Below are positions 49,877 through 59,838 of a DNA stretch of 64,000 bases, piece after piece; positions within the stretch are counted from its first letter, which is position 1; each line of letters opens with the position of its first letter. A program made the position numbers and the translations under genes. Location: NCBI RefSeq assembly GCF_002332425.1, contig NZ_NRGS01000010.1, positions 1 through 64,000 on the forward strand, given 5' to 3'. The notes below the pieces were generated by a model, which was not told the DNA's origin, ran no database searches, and saw nothing but the letters and a program-made list of their open reading frames with translations. The DNA is from Brachybacterium alimentarium (lineage in GTDB: Bacteria; Actinomycetota; Actinomycetes; Actinomycetales; Dermabacteraceae).

Positions 49877-51466
49877 GTGGAGCATCGCGCGAACCCCGTC
49901 CTCGATGCGGACTGGCCCGACCCCGACGTGATCCGCGTGGGCGACGAGTTCTGGATGATCGCCTCGAGCTTCCAGCGCGCCCCGGGGCTCCCGGTGCTGC
50001 GCTCGACGAACCTGGTGGACTGGGAGCACGTCACCAACGCGCTGCCCGCCCTAGTCCCGGCGGAGCACTACGCGCTCCCCCGTCGCGGCAGCGGGGTCTG
50101 GGCGCCATCGCTGCGTGAGCACGAGGGCACCTTCTTCCTCGTCTACCCCGACCCCGATCACGGGATCTTCGTGCTCGACGCCCCGCATCCCGCCGGCCCG
50201 TGGAGCGCGCCGCGGCTCCTGCTTCCCGGGCACGGCCTGATCGATCCGTGCCCGCTGTGGGACGACGACGGCCGGGCGTATCTCGTGCACGGCTGGGCCC
50301 GCTCACGAGCCCGCGTCAAGAACCGGCTCTCGCTGCTCGAGGTCACCCCCGACCTCACCGCTCCCCTGTCGACCTCGCAGATCATCATCGACGGAGCGGC
50401 CATCCCCGACATGCTCACGCTCGAGGGCCCCAAGGCGTACCGGCACGACGGCTGGTACTGGATCTACGCGCCCGCAGGCGGGGTGGCCGACGGCTATCAG
50501 GTGGTGTTCCGCTCCCGTGACCTGCGCGGCCCCTACGAGCATCGGATCGTGCTCGAGCAGGATTCGACCCCCGTCAACGGTCCCCATCAGGGCGCGCTCG
50601 TGGACGACCCCGCCGGCGGGTGGTGGTTCGTGCACTTCCAGGACCGCGGGGTGTTCGGCCGGGTCACCCATGTGCAGCCGGTGCAGTTCGACGCCGAGGG
50701 CTGGCCGCACCTGGGCGAGCGCATCGACGATGTCCGGGGCAGGCCGGTCGCCGTCGTGCCCCCGCTCGAGGGCGATGCCGGTGCCGGTGCCGACGAGGAC
50801 GCCCCCGATGCCCTCTACCGCGAACCCCGGCGCTCCGACGACTTCCGTTCCGCGCAGCTCCACCCCCGCTGGCACTGGCAGGCCAATCCGCAACCGCACT
50901 GGTGGCGCACCGGCACCGGACGTCTGGACCTCGCCTTCGCGCCCAGCCCCCGCGGTGACCTGCGGGACCAGGGCGCGATCCTCTGCCAGCAGCTGCCGGG
51001 ACAGCCCTCGGACTGGACGGTCGAGCTGAGCCTGCCCGGCGTCGCGACCTCCGCCGCGATCGGCACCGAGCGGGCGGGAGTCGTCGTCCTGGGCTCGTCC
51101 TACGCCTGGGCGGGACTGCGGCGCGACGCCGACGGCATCGCGCTCGCGCACGCCACCATGGCGGCCGACGGCGCCGACGAGGTCGTCTCCACGCACCGCC
51201 TGCTCAGCGCGGATCCCGGGGCGGAGGCAGAGGTGCGCCTGCACCTCACGGTCGACGCGGAAGGACGGGTCTCCTTCGCCGCATCCGGGGCGGAGATCGG
51301 GCAGCAGGACGTGCTGCTGTCAGACTGGCAGGCGACCAAGGGGCACTGGATCGGCGCCGAGATCGGGCTGTTCGCGACCGTCGACTCCCCGATGAGTCAT
51401 GATCTCTCCGAGCGCCGGGCACACTTCGGCCCGGTGACCGTACGACGAGAGGGACGTGAGGCCTGA
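49877..51466 (+). CDS. GH43 family glycoside hydrolase (xylosidase/arabinosidase type)
   Basis: Cytoplasmic exo-glycosidase, 529 residues. The five-bladed propeller (about 1-300) carries the base Asp in DWPDPDVIRVGDEFW, the pKa-tuning Asp in LIDPCPLWDDDG and the acid Glu in LTLEGPKAY. A C-terminal beta-sandwich (about 315-529) follows, as in xylosidase/arabinofuranosidase subfamilies. GGAGGA precedes the GTG start. It is coupled to the LacI-DUF6807 gene by TGATG. It probably trims arabinose, xylose or galactose side groups from imported pectic oligomers. Confidence 0.9.
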   Translation: MEHRANPVLDADWPDPDVIRVGDEFWMIASSFQRAPGLPVLRSTNLVDWEHVTNALPALVPAEHYALPRRGSGVWAPSLREHEGTFFLVYPDPDHGIFVLDAPHPAGPWSAPRLLLPGHGLIDPCPLWDDDGRAYLVHGWARSRARVKNRLSLLEVTPDLTAPLSTSQIIIDGAAIPDMLTLEGPKAYRHDGWYWIYAPAGGVADGYQVVFRSRDLRGPYEHRIVLEQDSTPVNGPHQGALVDDPAGGWWFVHFQDRGVFGRVTHVQPVQFDAEGWPHLGERIDDVRGRPVAVVPPLEGDAGAGADEDAPDALYREPRRSDDFRSAQLHPRWHWQANPQPHWWRTGTGRLDLAFAPSPRGDLRDQGAILCQQLPGQPSDWTVELSLPGVATSAAIGTERAGVVVLGSSYAWAGLRRDADGIALAHATMAADGADEVVSTHRLLSADPGAEAEVRLHLTVDAEGRVSFAASGAEIGQQDVLLSDWQATKGHWIGAEIGLFATVDSPMSHDLSERRAHFGPVTVRREGREA

Positions 51467-53445
51467 TGGCTCGAGCCGGCGGAGGACCGACGATCACGCA
51501 GGTCGCGGAGGCCGCGGGGGTCTCGCGCGCCACCGTGTCCCGGGTGCTCAACGGCCGCCCCAGCGTGGACCCGTCGATCGGGGTGCGCGTCAGGGAGGCC
51601 GCCGACAGGCTGCAGTACCGTCCGAACCTCACGGCCCGCTATCTCTCCACCGGCCGCACCCTCACGATCGCCCTGGTCATCCCCGATCTCGGCAATCCCA
51701 TGTTCCAGACCATCCTGCGCAGCCTGTCCCGCGCCGCCGAGGCCGACGGCTACAGCGTGCTCGTCGCCGAGGCCCCCTCGCCCGAGCGCGAGGCGGCCAT
51801 CGCCCGGGATGCCCGTCGACGGTGCGATGCGGTGGTGCTGGTCTCGCCGCGCATGGACGATCTCGCGCTGGACGACCTGGTCGAGCAGATCTCGCCCGTC
51901 GTGCTCGTCAACCGTCGCTCGGCCCACCCGCGCATCGCGTCGGTCGGCATCGACTACGCGGCCGGCATGAGCCAGCTGGTGGCCCATCTCGCGGGCTTCG
52001 GCCACCGGGACCTGCTGTATGTGGCCGGGCCGCCTCGCAGCTCCGCGAACCGGGAGCGGCTCCGGGCGCTGAACGCCCTAGCCGACGCCGACCCGTCGCT
52101 CTCGCTGCGTTCGATCCACGGCGGCTCATCGATGGCCGACGGCTACCGGGTGGCCGAGCAGGTGCTCGACTCCGGCGCCACGGCGGCGCTGGCGTTCAAC
52201 GATCTCGCGGCCTTCGGGCTGCTCGCGCGGCTGAACGAGTTCGGCGTCGACGTGCCCGGCGATCTGTCCGTCACCGGCTTCGACGGCATCACGCTGACCC
52301 GCTTCGCGGTGCCGAGCCTGACCACGGTCGCCCAAGAGGAGCTCGACGCCGGAGCGGTCGCGTGGGGCCTCCTGCGCAGCCGCATCGAGGGCTCGGGCTC
52401 CAAGGGCTCAGACGCCGAGGGCTCGTCCGCTGCGGAGAGCTCCCGCCGCGTGCTGCTCGAGCCGCAGATCCTGCGGGGCGACAGCACCGGGAGGGTGCCG
52501 CCGTCGCGGATCCCGGCCGCGTCGACCCGTCCCGCACGCACCGCGGCCGACGCCGTCGCGCTCGAGGACAAGCCGCTGGGATGGGTGCGGGAGGGTCGCG
52601 ACTGGACCCTGATGCACGGAGGGGTGCTGCTCTCCGCGGCGCTGACCGGAGCGTCGATGGCCCCGGTGCACAGCCCGAGACCCCACCTGCACCCCGTGCG
52701 CTCGCTCGCCGGCCACGCGATGACGGTCACCAACCCGGTCGACCATCGCCACCATTTCGGGGTGTCGCTCGCGCTCCCCGACGTCAACGGCACCACCTAC
52801 TGGGGCGGCCGCACCTATGTCGAGGGCCAGGGGCCGACGCTCCTGGCCAACCAGGGCCGCCAGGAGTCGCTCGCGGAGGAGCTCACCGAGAACGGCCGTG
52901 ACCTGCACGCCGAGGTGCGGTGGCGCACTCACGACGGGTCGGACGTGCTGCTCGAGCATCGTCGGACCGGCGCGTTCCTGCTGCCCGAGCACCGAGGATG
53001 GGGCCTGTCGTGGCACAGCCGCCTCGAGGCGGATTCCGGGGCGCTGCACCTGAACAGCCCCGCCACCCGCGGCCGGCTGGGCGCCGGCTACGGCGGTCTG
53101 TTCTGGCGCCTGCCCACTGCGGACGAGACCCGCATCGTGGTCGAGGGCGGCCGAGGAGAATCCATCGCCCACGGCTCGACCAGCGAGTTCATCGTGGTCA
53201 GCCGACGCCACGGCGAGGACTGGACGAGCCTGCTGCTGGTCCAGGACGAGGCGATCCAGGGGCGGATCGATCCGTGGTTCGTGCGGGTCATGGACTACGT
53301 CGGCGTCGGCACGAGCCTGGCGTGGTCGCAGCAGCGGGACATCCCCGCCGACGACTCGCTCGAGGTGAGGGTCCGGGCCGCCGTGCTGGATCATCTGGTC
53401 AGCGCCGACGAGGTCGCCGGGATCATCGCGGCGATGCCCGCGTGA
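51466..53445 (+). CDS. LacI-type regulator fused to DUF6807 (PmoA-like) domain
   Basis: A 659-residue fusion. Residues 8-60 are a LacI HTH and hinge (TITQVAEAAGVSRATVSRVL), 61-330 a periplasmic-binding-like effector domain (ITLTRFAVPSLTTVAQEEL near its end), 330-375 a linker, and 375-655 a DUF6807 domain marked by DHRHHFGVSLALPD and a YWGGRTYVEGQGP strand. DUF6807 proteins occur in sugar catabolic loci, with no firm function. The reading frame is continuous with no internal stop, and no ribosome site marks a separate second gene. It probably represses the pectin locus through GAAACCGGTTCCC and may sense or process a sugar through the fused domain. Confidence 0.87.
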   Translation: MARAGGGPTITQVAEAAGVSRATVSRVLNGRPSVDPSIGVRVREAADRLQYRPNLTARYLSTGRTLTIALVIPDLGNPMFQTILRSLSRAAEADGYSVLVAEAPSPEREAAIARDARRRCDAVVLVSPRMDDLALDDLVEQISPVVLVNRRSAHPRIASVGIDYAAGMSQLVAHLAGFGHRDLLYVAGPPRSSANRERLRALNALADADPSLSLRSIHGGSSMADGYRVAEQVLDSGATAALAFNDLAAFGLLARLNEFGVDVPGDLSVTGFDGITLTRFAVPSLTTVAQEELDAGAVAWGLLRSRIEGSGSKGSDAEGSSAAESSRRVLLEPQILRGDSTGRVPPSRIPAASTRPARTAADAVALEDKPLGWVREGRDWTLMHGGVLLSAALTGASMAPVHSPRPHLHPVRSLAGHAMTVTNPVDHRHHFGVSLALPDVNGTTYWGGRTYVEGQGPTLLANQGRQESLAEELTENGRDLHAEVRWRTHDGSDVLLEHRRTGAFLLPEHRGWGLSWHSRLEADSGALHLNSPATRGRLGAGYGGLFWRLPTADETRIVVEGGRGESIAHGSTSEFIVVSRRHGEDWTSLLLVQDEAIQGRIDPWFVRVMDYVGVGTSLAWSQQRDIPADDSLEVRVRAAVLDHLVSADEVAGIIAAMPA

Positions 53446-54224
53446 TCCCCGTGAGCCCCATGAGTCCCATGAGTTCCCGGGCGCGACCGCTGCGCGTGGT
53501 CCTCGCCGGGGACTCGACCGTCGCGCCGTATGTGGCGACCGCGTACCCGATGTGCGGTTGGGGTGCGCATCTGGGGGCCGCGCTGACAGCTCGTGTCGTC
53601 GCCTCCGCACCCGACGTCGGCCCGGTGCACGTGGTCGACCTCGCCAAGAACGGCGCCTCGACGCAGAGCCACCGCGAGGACGGCCTGTGGGCGGGGGTGC
53701 TCGATGCGGCCGGTACCGGGGACGTCGTCGTGATCCAGTTCGGCCACAACGATCCCAAGCGCGAGCTCCTCGACCCCTGGGGCGGATACACCGCGGCGCT
53801 GGACCGGATGGTGGCCGAGGTGCGAGCGCTCGGAGCGCTCCCGGTGCTGTGCACCCCGGTCGCTCGTCGCCACTACGCCGACGGTGCGCTGCTGCACACC
53901 CACGGCGAGTATCCCGCGGCCGTCATCGCCCTCGCGGAGCGCCGGGACGTGCCCCTGCTGGACCTGAACGCCCGGACCCGCGAACTCATCGAATCCCTCG
54001 GCGAGGAGCCCTCACGGCGCCTGTTCACGCAGCTCCCCGCCGGCGCGAGCGCCCTCTACCCCGACGGGATCGAGGACAACACGCACTTCACGGTCGACGG
54101 TGCGATCACCGTCGCCGAGATCGTCGCCGAGCTGCTCACGCCGACCGTGCTGCGCGCCCTCGCCGCGCCGGGCCCCGCCCCGGACGGATCACGCTCCCGC
54201 GACGGCGCGATCCAGCCGCGCTGA
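53442..54224 (+). CDS. SGNH/CE12-type esterase (rhamnogalacturonan acetylesterase-like)
   Basis: A 260-residue SGNH hydrolase. Block I is GDS25T, block II KNGAS, block III G101-H-N103-D, and block V D212-x2-H215 (DNTHF). The layout matches RhgT/YesT rhamnogalacturonan acetylesterases. No signal peptide, so it likely deacetylates imported oligomers. The start is chosen as GTG 53442, which overlaps the upstream stop (GTGA); GTG 53451, ATG 53460 and ATG 53469 are also in frame. Its end overlaps the convergent epimerase gene by about 36 bases. Confidence 0.86.
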   Translation: MIPVSPMSPMSSRARPLRVVLAGDSTVAPYVATAYPMCGWGAHLGAALTARVVASAPDVGPVHVVDLAKNGASTQSHREDGLWAGVLDAAGTGDVVVIQFGHNDPKRELLDPWGGYTAALDRMVAEVRALGALPVLCTPVARRHYADGALLHTHGEYPAAVIALAERRDVPLLDLNARTRELIESLGEEPSRRLFTQLPAGASALYPDGIEDNTHFTVDGAITVAEIVAELLTPTVLRALAAPGPAPDGSRSRDGAIQPR

Positions 54225-55037
54225 GATGTCGGCGAGGACCTCGTCGACCGGCTGCTCGGCGAGGGACTTCATGAACGGCTCGACCTTCACCGGACCGCTG
54301 TAGCCGGCCGCGTGGACGGCGCCCATGAAGCCCTCGAGGTCGATGACCCCGGTGTCGTAGGGCAGGCGGCGGTCGAGGTCCTGCTGCTCATCGCGCTCGC
54401 GGTCGGCGCGCGCGTCGTTGATGTCCACCGAGACGATGTCGGTATCGGTGAGGCCCGCGAGGTCCGCGGCGCTCTCCTCGGCGGTGTACCAGTGGTAGCT
54501 GTCCAGGATGATCCCGACGTTGGTGGCGCCGGAGTCCGCGATCAGCTCGCGCGCCTCGCGCAGGGAGTGGATGAACGGGAAGCGCTCGGTGGACCAGAAG
54601 GTCTTGGGCCCGATGTACTCCAGGCCGATGCGCAGGCCGGCGTCGGCCAGCAGCTCGGCGACCAGCGCCAGACGCCCCACGTGCAGGCGCCAGTTGCGCA
54701 GGTAGTCCAGGTCGTCGTGCATCGGCCGCATCCAGGTGCCCACGCGGGTGACTCCCGCGGCGGTGAGCAGCTCGAGGGCCTCCGGGAGGTCGACGAGTGC
54801 CTGGCGGAACTCGGCCGCGGAGCCGTCCAGCGGGACGGGCAGTCCGGTCATGCCCCATTCCAGGCCCTTATCGCGCACGGCGGCGGCGTGCTCGGCGACC
54901 GCCGTGGTGCTGCCGAGCGAGCGGAAGTATCCGAGGTCCGGGTCGACGCCGCCGAAGCCGTGCTTCGCCGCGAGGTCGATCGAGGTGGTGTGGTCCAGGG
55001 GAAGGCCGAGTGCGCCGGCCGAGAGATTCGAGAACAT
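54189..55037 (-). CDS. Sugar phosphate isomerase/epimerase family protein
   Basis: AP-endonuclease-2-fold TIM barrel, 282 residues. GLRIGLEYIGPKTFW (Glu), GIILDSYHWYTAEES (Asp, His), VSVDINDARADRER and GPVKVEPFMKSL (Glu) are the metal-site strands. It is a single minus-strand gene, tail-to-tail with the acetylesterase (stops overlap). It probably handles a pectin-derived monosaccharide, but the substrate is unknown. This is the third such epimerase in the window. Confidence 0.85.
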   Translation of the reverse strand: MFSNLSAGALGLPLDHTTSIDLAAKHGFGGVDPDLGYFRSLGSTTAVAEHAAAVRDKGLEWGMTGLPVPLDGSAAEFRQALVDLPEALELLTAAGVTRVGTWMRPMHDDLDYLRNWRLHVGRLALVAELLADAGLRIGLEYIGPKTFWSTERFPFIHSLREARELIADSGATNVGIILDSYHWYTAEESAADLAGLTDTDIVSVDINDARADRERDEQQDLDRRLPYDTGVIDLEGFMGAVHAAGYSGPVKVEPFMKSLAEQPVDEVLADISARLDRAVAGA

Positions 55038-55143
55038 CCGGAAAGCCTATTCGCGATTCCTTCCCACGTGGTGATTCGGCACACAGCGTCCACCTGCTGG
55101 GATCAGCGGGGCGCTGCGCCGACCTTCCGTCGTCGGCCGCGAT

Positions 55144-55180
55144 ACGAGGCCCGCCCGGGAGTGCCCCGGGCGGGCCTCGT
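55144..55180. terminator. Hairpin terminator after arabinofuranosidase operon
   Basis: A 16-bp perfect stem, ACGAGGCCCGCCCGGG (55144-55159) and CCCGGGCGGGCCTCGT (55165-55180), with a 5-base loop. It follows the GH51 stop at 55211 on the minus strand. There is no U-tract. Confidence 0.85.
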
Positions 55181-55210
55181 TGTACGAGTACGCGGTGCGG
55201 CGAGCGCCGG

Positions 55211-56854
55211 TCAGTCAGCTAGCTGCAGCTCCACGGTCGCGAAGGAATGCGGCGGCAGCGTGACCTCGAGGCCGCGCTCATGCGCGCGCACGTCCGAGAG
55301 CTCGGCGGGGGCGACCGCATCGGGCTGCTCGGGGGTGTTGTGCGCAGCGGAGCTCGCGCCGGTGAGGACGCGTGCGGTGTGGCCGGTGACCGAGCGTCCG
55401 CGCAGGTCGAGCACGAGCGTGCGGGGCTCGGCCGCATCGAGGTTCGACAGCGAGACCAGGGCCGTCGCGCCGGTGGTGGACGCTGAGGCGGAGATCATCG
55501 GCAGGGCGCGCCCGTCGACCTCGGCGGGCTCCTCCGGCAGCAGCACGTGGGCGTCGAGCGCGCGGGCGTCCTGGTGCCCGGCGTTCATCGCGAACACGTG
55601 GTACGTCGGGGTGAGCACGAGAGCGCCCGACTCAGGATCGGTGAGGATCATCGCCTGCAGCACGTTCACGGTCTGGGCGATATTGGCCATGATCAGGCGA
55701 TCCGCGTGGCGATGGAAGCCATCGAAGTGGATCGAGGCGACCAGGGCGTCGCGCACGGTGTTCTGCTGGTACAGGAAACCGGGATTCGTGCCGGGCTCGA
55801 CGTTCCACCAGGTGCCCCACTCGTCGAACACCAGACCCACCTTCTTGTGCGGGTCGTAGTGGTCCATGACGGTGGAGTGGCGCGCAACGAGCTCCTCGGC
55901 GCGCGCGGCACGGGAGAGCGTGCGATACCACTCCTCCTGGCTGAACTCGGTGGCGCTCCCCTTGTCCTCCCACGGGCCGGACATCGTGTAGTAGTGCATC
56001 GAGATCGCCTGGTAGGGGCCGGCCTCGCCGTCCCGACCCTCGAGGTTCTTCACCGCACGCATGAGCGCCTCGGTCCAGGCGAAGTCGTCGTCGCTCGCGC
56101 CGGCGGCGATCCGGGTGACTGTATTTCCTGGGTCACCGCCCTGGTCACGCACGTACGTGGAGTACTGGCGGGCGAGGGCCGCGTAGTCCTCGGCGCGCAT
56201 GTTGCCGCCGCAGCCCCAGGCCTCGTTGCCGATGCCGAAGAACGGAACCTTCCACGGCTCGTCACGTCCGTTCTCGCGGCGCAGCGAGGCCATCGGCGAG
56301 TCATCCGCGCGCGTGAGGTACTCGATCCACTCGCTCATCTCCGCCACGGTGCCGGAGCCGACGTTCCCGTTGACGTACGCCTCGGTGTCCAGCAGCTCCA
56401 CGAGGTCCATGAACTCATGGGTGCCGAAGGAGTTGTCCTCGACGATGTCGCCCCAATGGGAGTTCACCATCCGTGGGCGCTCCTCGCGGGGGCCGATGCC
56501 GTCCTTCCAGTGATAGTCGTCCGCGAAGCAGCCGCCGGGCCAGCGCAGGTTGGGGATCCGCAGGGCACGCAGCGCGGCGACCACGTCATCTCGGATGCCG
56601 CGGGTGTTCGGGAGCGCCGAGTCCTCGCCGACGAAGAACCCCTCGTAGATGCAGCGGCCCAGGTGCTCGGCGAAATGGCCGTAGAGATGCCGGCTGATCG
56701 TGGCTCCGGGCAGGTCCAGGTCGATCACCACGCGGGCGGGGCCGTCGGTCGGGGCACTGCCGGGGCCGGTCGAGGTGTCGGGGCTGGTCCCGGTGGTGGT
56801 CGCGCTCAGCGCGGAGACCAGCCCGGTGGCGAGGTCACGAGAGGGGGTGGTCAC
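55211..56854 (-). CDS. GH51 alpha-L-arabinofuranosidase
   Basis: Retaining arabinofuranosidase, 547 residues, cytoplasmic. The acid/base is E211 ([11 protein letters not shown]) and the nucleophile E345 ([10 protein letters not shown]). [20 protein letters not shown] is the conserved barrel strand; a beta-sandwich closes the protein. A Thr/Ser/Gly-rich stretch covers the first 40 residues. AGGAG precedes the GTG. It follows the second GH51 gene by about 60 bases on the same strand. The two differ enough to suggest different linkage preferences on arabinan or arabinoxylan oligomers. Confidence 0.92.
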   Translation of the reverse strand: MTTPSRDLATGLVSALSATTTGTSPDTSTGPGSAPTDGPARVVIDLDLPGATISRHLYGHFAEHLGRCIYEGFFVGEDSALPNTRGIRDDVVAALRALRIPNLRWPGGCFADDYHWKDGIGPREERPRMVNSHWGDIVEDNSFGTHEFMDLVELLDTEAYVNGNVGSGTVAEMSEWIEYLTRADDSPMASLRRENGRDEPWKVPFFGIGNEAWGCGGNMRAEDYAALARQYSTYVRDQGGDPGNTVTRIAAGASDDDFAWTEALMRAVKNLEGRDGEAGPYQAISMHYYTMSGPWEDKGSATEFSQEEWYRTLSRAARAEELVARHSTVMDHYDPHKKVGLVFDEWGTWWNVEPGTNPGFLYQQNTVRDALVASIHFDGFHRHADRLIMANIAQTVNVLQAMILTDPESGALVLTPTYHVFAMNAGHQDARALDAHVLLPEEPAEVDGRALPMISASASTTGATALVSLSNLDAAEPRTLVLDLRGRSVTGHTARVLTGASSAAHNTPEQPDAVAPAELSDVRAHERGLEVTLPPHSFATVELQLAD

Positions 56855-56915
56855 GAGAATCTCCTGGGGCGAGGTGGACGTGGCAGTGAGGGTGACGGGC
56901 GGCGATCAGGAGCGA

Positions 56916-58439
56916 TCAGGAGGTGGCCCGCGCGAGGCGGACCAGGGTCCAGGAGATCGAGGGCAGCTCGCCGGTCAGGCGCCCGCCGTCGAGCGCGACC
57001 GAGGAGTTCGGCTGCGGGGCGACGGTGTCGGGGGCATCGGCCGAGTTCGCGGCGTACGGGTCCTCGTGGTGCAGGGTGAGGGCCTCGACGAGCTCGAGGT
57101 CGCCGAAGGCGCCGAGGTCCACGCCGAGCTCGAGCGTCCCGGAGGCGTCGCGGTTCACGACGAACAGTGCGAGGTCCCCGGACTCCTCGTCCCAGGTGGC
57201 GACGGCGTCGGCCGACGCACTGGTGCCGAAGCGCTGGTTCTCGAAGGTCGGAGCCTCGACGGTGACCTGCAGCACCTCGCCCTTCGCGAAGCGGGAGGTG
57301 AGCGCGAAGGGGTGGAAGGTGCTCTGCTTCCAGGCGCGACCGCCGGGCTCAGTCATGATCGGGGCGATCACATTGACCAGCTGGGCGAGCGAGGCGGAGG
57401 CGACGCGGTCGCTGTGCCGCAGCAGCGAGATGAGCAGGTTGCCGAAGACCACGGCGTCCATCGCGGAGTAGATGTCCTCGAGCAGCACCGGGGCGACGGG
57501 CCAGTCGTCGCCGCTGGGCGGGCGGGACTCGGCGCGGTGCTGGTACCAGACGTTCCACTCGTCGAAGCTGATCATGATGCGCTTGTCGCGCTTGAGCTTG
57601 GCGCGCACGTGATCCGCGGTGGCGACGACGGAGTCGATGAAGTAGTCCATGTCGTCGGCCGAGGCGAGGAAGGAGGCCTGGTCGCCGTCCTTCTCCGAGT
57701 AGTAGACGTGGGCCGAGATCATGTCCACGACGTCGTACGCCTCGGTGAGGACCGTGTTCTCCCAGGCCGCGAAGGTCTCCATCTGCGCGTTCGAGGACCC
57801 GCAGGCGATCAGCTCCAGGTCGGGATCCTCCATGCGCATGGCACGGGCGGTCTCGGTCGCGACCCGGGCGTACTCCTCCGCGTTCTTGTGGCCGATCTGC
57901 CAGGGGCCGTCCATCTCGTTGCCCAGGCACCACAGACGGATGTCGTGGGACTCGGAGGCACCGGTGTTGGCCACGCGCTGGTCGGAGAGATGGGTGCCGG
58001 CGGGAGCGTTGGCGTACTCGAGCACGTCGAGGGCCTCCTGCACACCGCGCGTGCCGAGGTTGACCGCGTACATCGGCTCGACGCCGGCCTTCCGCGCCCA
58101 GGTCATGAACTCGTCCAGACCCACGGTGTTGGGGTCGCTCGAGTGCCAGGCCAGGTCGTGGCGCGCGGGACGCTCGTCGACCGGGCCCACACCGTCCTCC
58201 CAGCGGTAGCCGGAGACGAAGTTCCCGCCCGGGTAGCGCACGGAGCTCACGCCGAGCTCGCGGGTGAGCTCGAGGACGTCGGTGCGGAAGCCGTCGGCGT
58301 CGGCCGACGGATGGCCCGGTTCGTGGATTCCCGTGTACACGCAGCGGCCGAGGTGCTCGACGAAGGCGCCGAAGGTGCGGCGACGCACGGGGGCGACGCG
58401 GAAGGCGGGGTTCAAAGTCAGGGTGACGTGCGAAGACAT
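56916..58439 (-). CDS. GH51 alpha-L-arabinofuranosidase, second type
   Basis: A second GH51 enzyme, 507 residues. Acid/base E175 ([14 protein letters not shown]), nucleophile E294 ([10 protein letters not shown]), and [20 protein letters not shown]. It resembles the common intracellular AbfA type. ATG 58439 begins the family-like sequence; a weak AAGGA site lies upstream. First gene of the two-gene arabinofuranosidase operon, divergent from a LacI gene, with an operator-like palindrome between. Confidence 0.92.
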   Translation of the reverse strand: MSSHVTLTLNPAFRVAPVRRRTFGAFVEHLGRCVYTGIHEPGHPSADADGFRTDVLELTRELGVSSVRYPGGNFVSGYRWEDGVGPVDERPARHDLAWHSSDPNTVGLDEFMTWARKAGVEPMYAVNLGTRGVQEALDVLEYANAPAGTHLSDQRVANTGASESHDIRLWCLGNEMDGPWQIGHKNAEEYARVATETARAMRMEDPDLELIACGSSNAQMETFAAWENTVLTEAYDVVDMISAHVYYSEKDGDQASFLASADDMDYFIDSVVATADHVRAKLKRDKRIMISFDEWNVWYQHRAESRPPSGDDWPVAPVLLEDIYSAMDAVVFGNLLISLLRHSDRVASASLAQLVNVIAPIMTEPGGRAWKQSTFHPFALTSRFAKGEVLQVTVEAPTFENQRFGTSASADAVATWDEESGDLALFVVNRDASGTLELGVDLGAFGDLELVEALTLHHEDPYAANSADAPDTVAPQPNSSVALDGGRLTGELPSISWTLVRLARATS

Positions 58440-58502
58440 CGGTGTCGGCGTCCTTATCGGGGAGGGGCACCGGTTCGTGCGCGACTGTGCGACGACCAGT
58501 TC

Positions 58503-58514
58503 TACAACGTTGCA
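58503..58514. promoter_or_regulatory. LacI-type operator (arabinofuranosidase/lacI gap)
   Basis: TACAACGTTGCA with a perfect CAACGTTG core, 64 bases upstream of the GH51 start and 167 bases upstream of the LacI start. The 241-bp gap holds no gene. Probably the binding site of the adjacent regulator. Confidence 0.65.
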
Positions 58515-58680
58515 AACCAGCTTTCCACAGCCCGGCCCCCGCGTCAACGGCCCGCGCCGGCCTGGGCCGCGGCGGAGGGCGCGCCGCGGACGCACGAGGC
58601 GGCGCGAGGCGGGTGGCGTCGATCCCTCCGCTCCCGCTCATCCGTGCCCTTGCGCGGCCTTCAGTGCAAGAATCGACCGC

Positions 58681-59838
58681 ATGCCCCTGCACCCCTCGAC
58701 CGGCCGCAAGCGCCCTCCGGCGCTGCGCGACGTCGCCGACCTCGCGGGCGTCTCGATCAAGACGGTCTCCAACGTCGTCAACGACTACCCCCACGTGAAG
58801 GACTCGACCCGCGAGAAGGTGCGCGAAGCGATCCTGCAGGTCGGCTACCGTCCGCAGGTCGCGGCCCAGCAGCTGCGCACCGGCGCCTCCAAGATGGTCA
58901 CCCTCGCGGTGCCGGCACTGACGTTCTCCTACTTCTCCGATCTCGCCCAGCAGTTCATCGACGAGGCCCAGCTGCGCGGCCAGACCGTCGTCCTGCACTC
59001 CACCTCCGGCGGCCGCGAGGCCGAGCGCACCGTGCTCGAGGGCTTCAATCGGGTGGTCGGCGACGGCGTGATCTTCAATCCGCTGCTGATCGAGGAGGAC
59101 GTGTTCGCCCGCATGGAGCGGACCACGCAGCCCACGGTCTTCATCGGCGAGCATCTTCCCGAGAAGCTTCCCCAGGGCAGCGATTACGTGCGGATCGACA
59201 ACGTCGCTGCGGCCTTCGAGGCGACGACGCATCTGCTCGACACGGGCCGACGCCGCATCGCGTTCCTCGGCGCGATCGCCACCAGGCACGGCCTGCAGCC
59301 CCACAGCTCGGGCAATCTCCGCCGCGACGGGTACCGCGCCGCACTGCGGCAGCACGGGGTCGCCCCCGAGGAGGATCTCGTGCAGGCGGTCGCCGACTGG
59401 CATCGCCACGACGGCTTCTCCGGGGCGGCCGAGCTCATGGCCAGGCGGCCGGACCTCGACGCGATCGTCTGCGGCAACGACGACCTCGCGATCGGAGTTC
59501 TCGCCCAGCTGCGTCGCCTCGGCCGGCGAGTGCCGGAGGACATCGCCGTGGTCGGCTACGACGACACCCCGGACGCCCCGTTCGCCTCGCCGCCGCTGAC
59601 CACGATCTCGCCGGACAAGCATTCCCTCGCCGCGACGGCACTGGATCTGCTGACCGAGCGCATCCAGGGGCACGACGGCCCGCCCCGGATCCTGGACACC
59701 CCGTACTCGCTGGTGATCCGCGAGTCGACGGGGCCGGCGACGGCGAGCACCGCCGCGTCGGTCGCGTCGTCCGCACCGGACGCAGCGTCAGCACTGACCG
59801 CACCAACCACCTCCGACCTCGAGGAGCACGCCCCGTGA
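58681..59838 (+). CDS. LacI family transcriptional regulator (arabinoside locus)
   Basis: Repressor of 385 residues. [23 protein letters not shown], hinge [20 protein letters not shown], then the effector domain ending in a Ala/Ser/Thr-rich tail after about 355. It is divergent from the two GH51 genes and likely controls them and possibly the importer at 61-64 kb. Its stop overlaps the thyA GTG start, so the repressor and thymidylate synthase are on one transcript and coupled. ATG 58681 begins the HTH region; a longer frame lies in the promoter. Confidence 0.9.
   Translation: MPLHPSTGRKRPPALRDVADLAGVSIKTVSNVVNDYPHVKDSTREKVREAILQVGYRPQVAAQQLRTGASKMVTLAVPALTFSYFSDLAQQFIDEAQLRGQTVVLHSTSGGREAERTVLEGFNRVVGDGVIFNPLLIEEDVFARMERTTQPTVFIGEHLPEKLPQGSDYVRIDNVAAAFEATTHLLDTGRRRIAFLGAIATRHGLQPHSSGNLRRDGYRAALRQHGVAPEEDLVQAVADWHRHDGFSGAAELMARRPDLDAIVCGNDDLAIGVLAQLRRLGRRVPEDIAVVGYDDTPDAPFASPPLTTISPDKHSLAATALDLLTERIQGHDGPPRILDTPYSLVIRESTGPATASTAASVASSAPDAASALTAPTTSDLEEHAP

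Noticed and set aside
56700-59834. Upstream 1045 codons of the long open frame that ends with thyA
   Set aside because: Antisense to two GH51 genes and out of frame with the LacI gene; only the thyA part from GTG 59835 is real.
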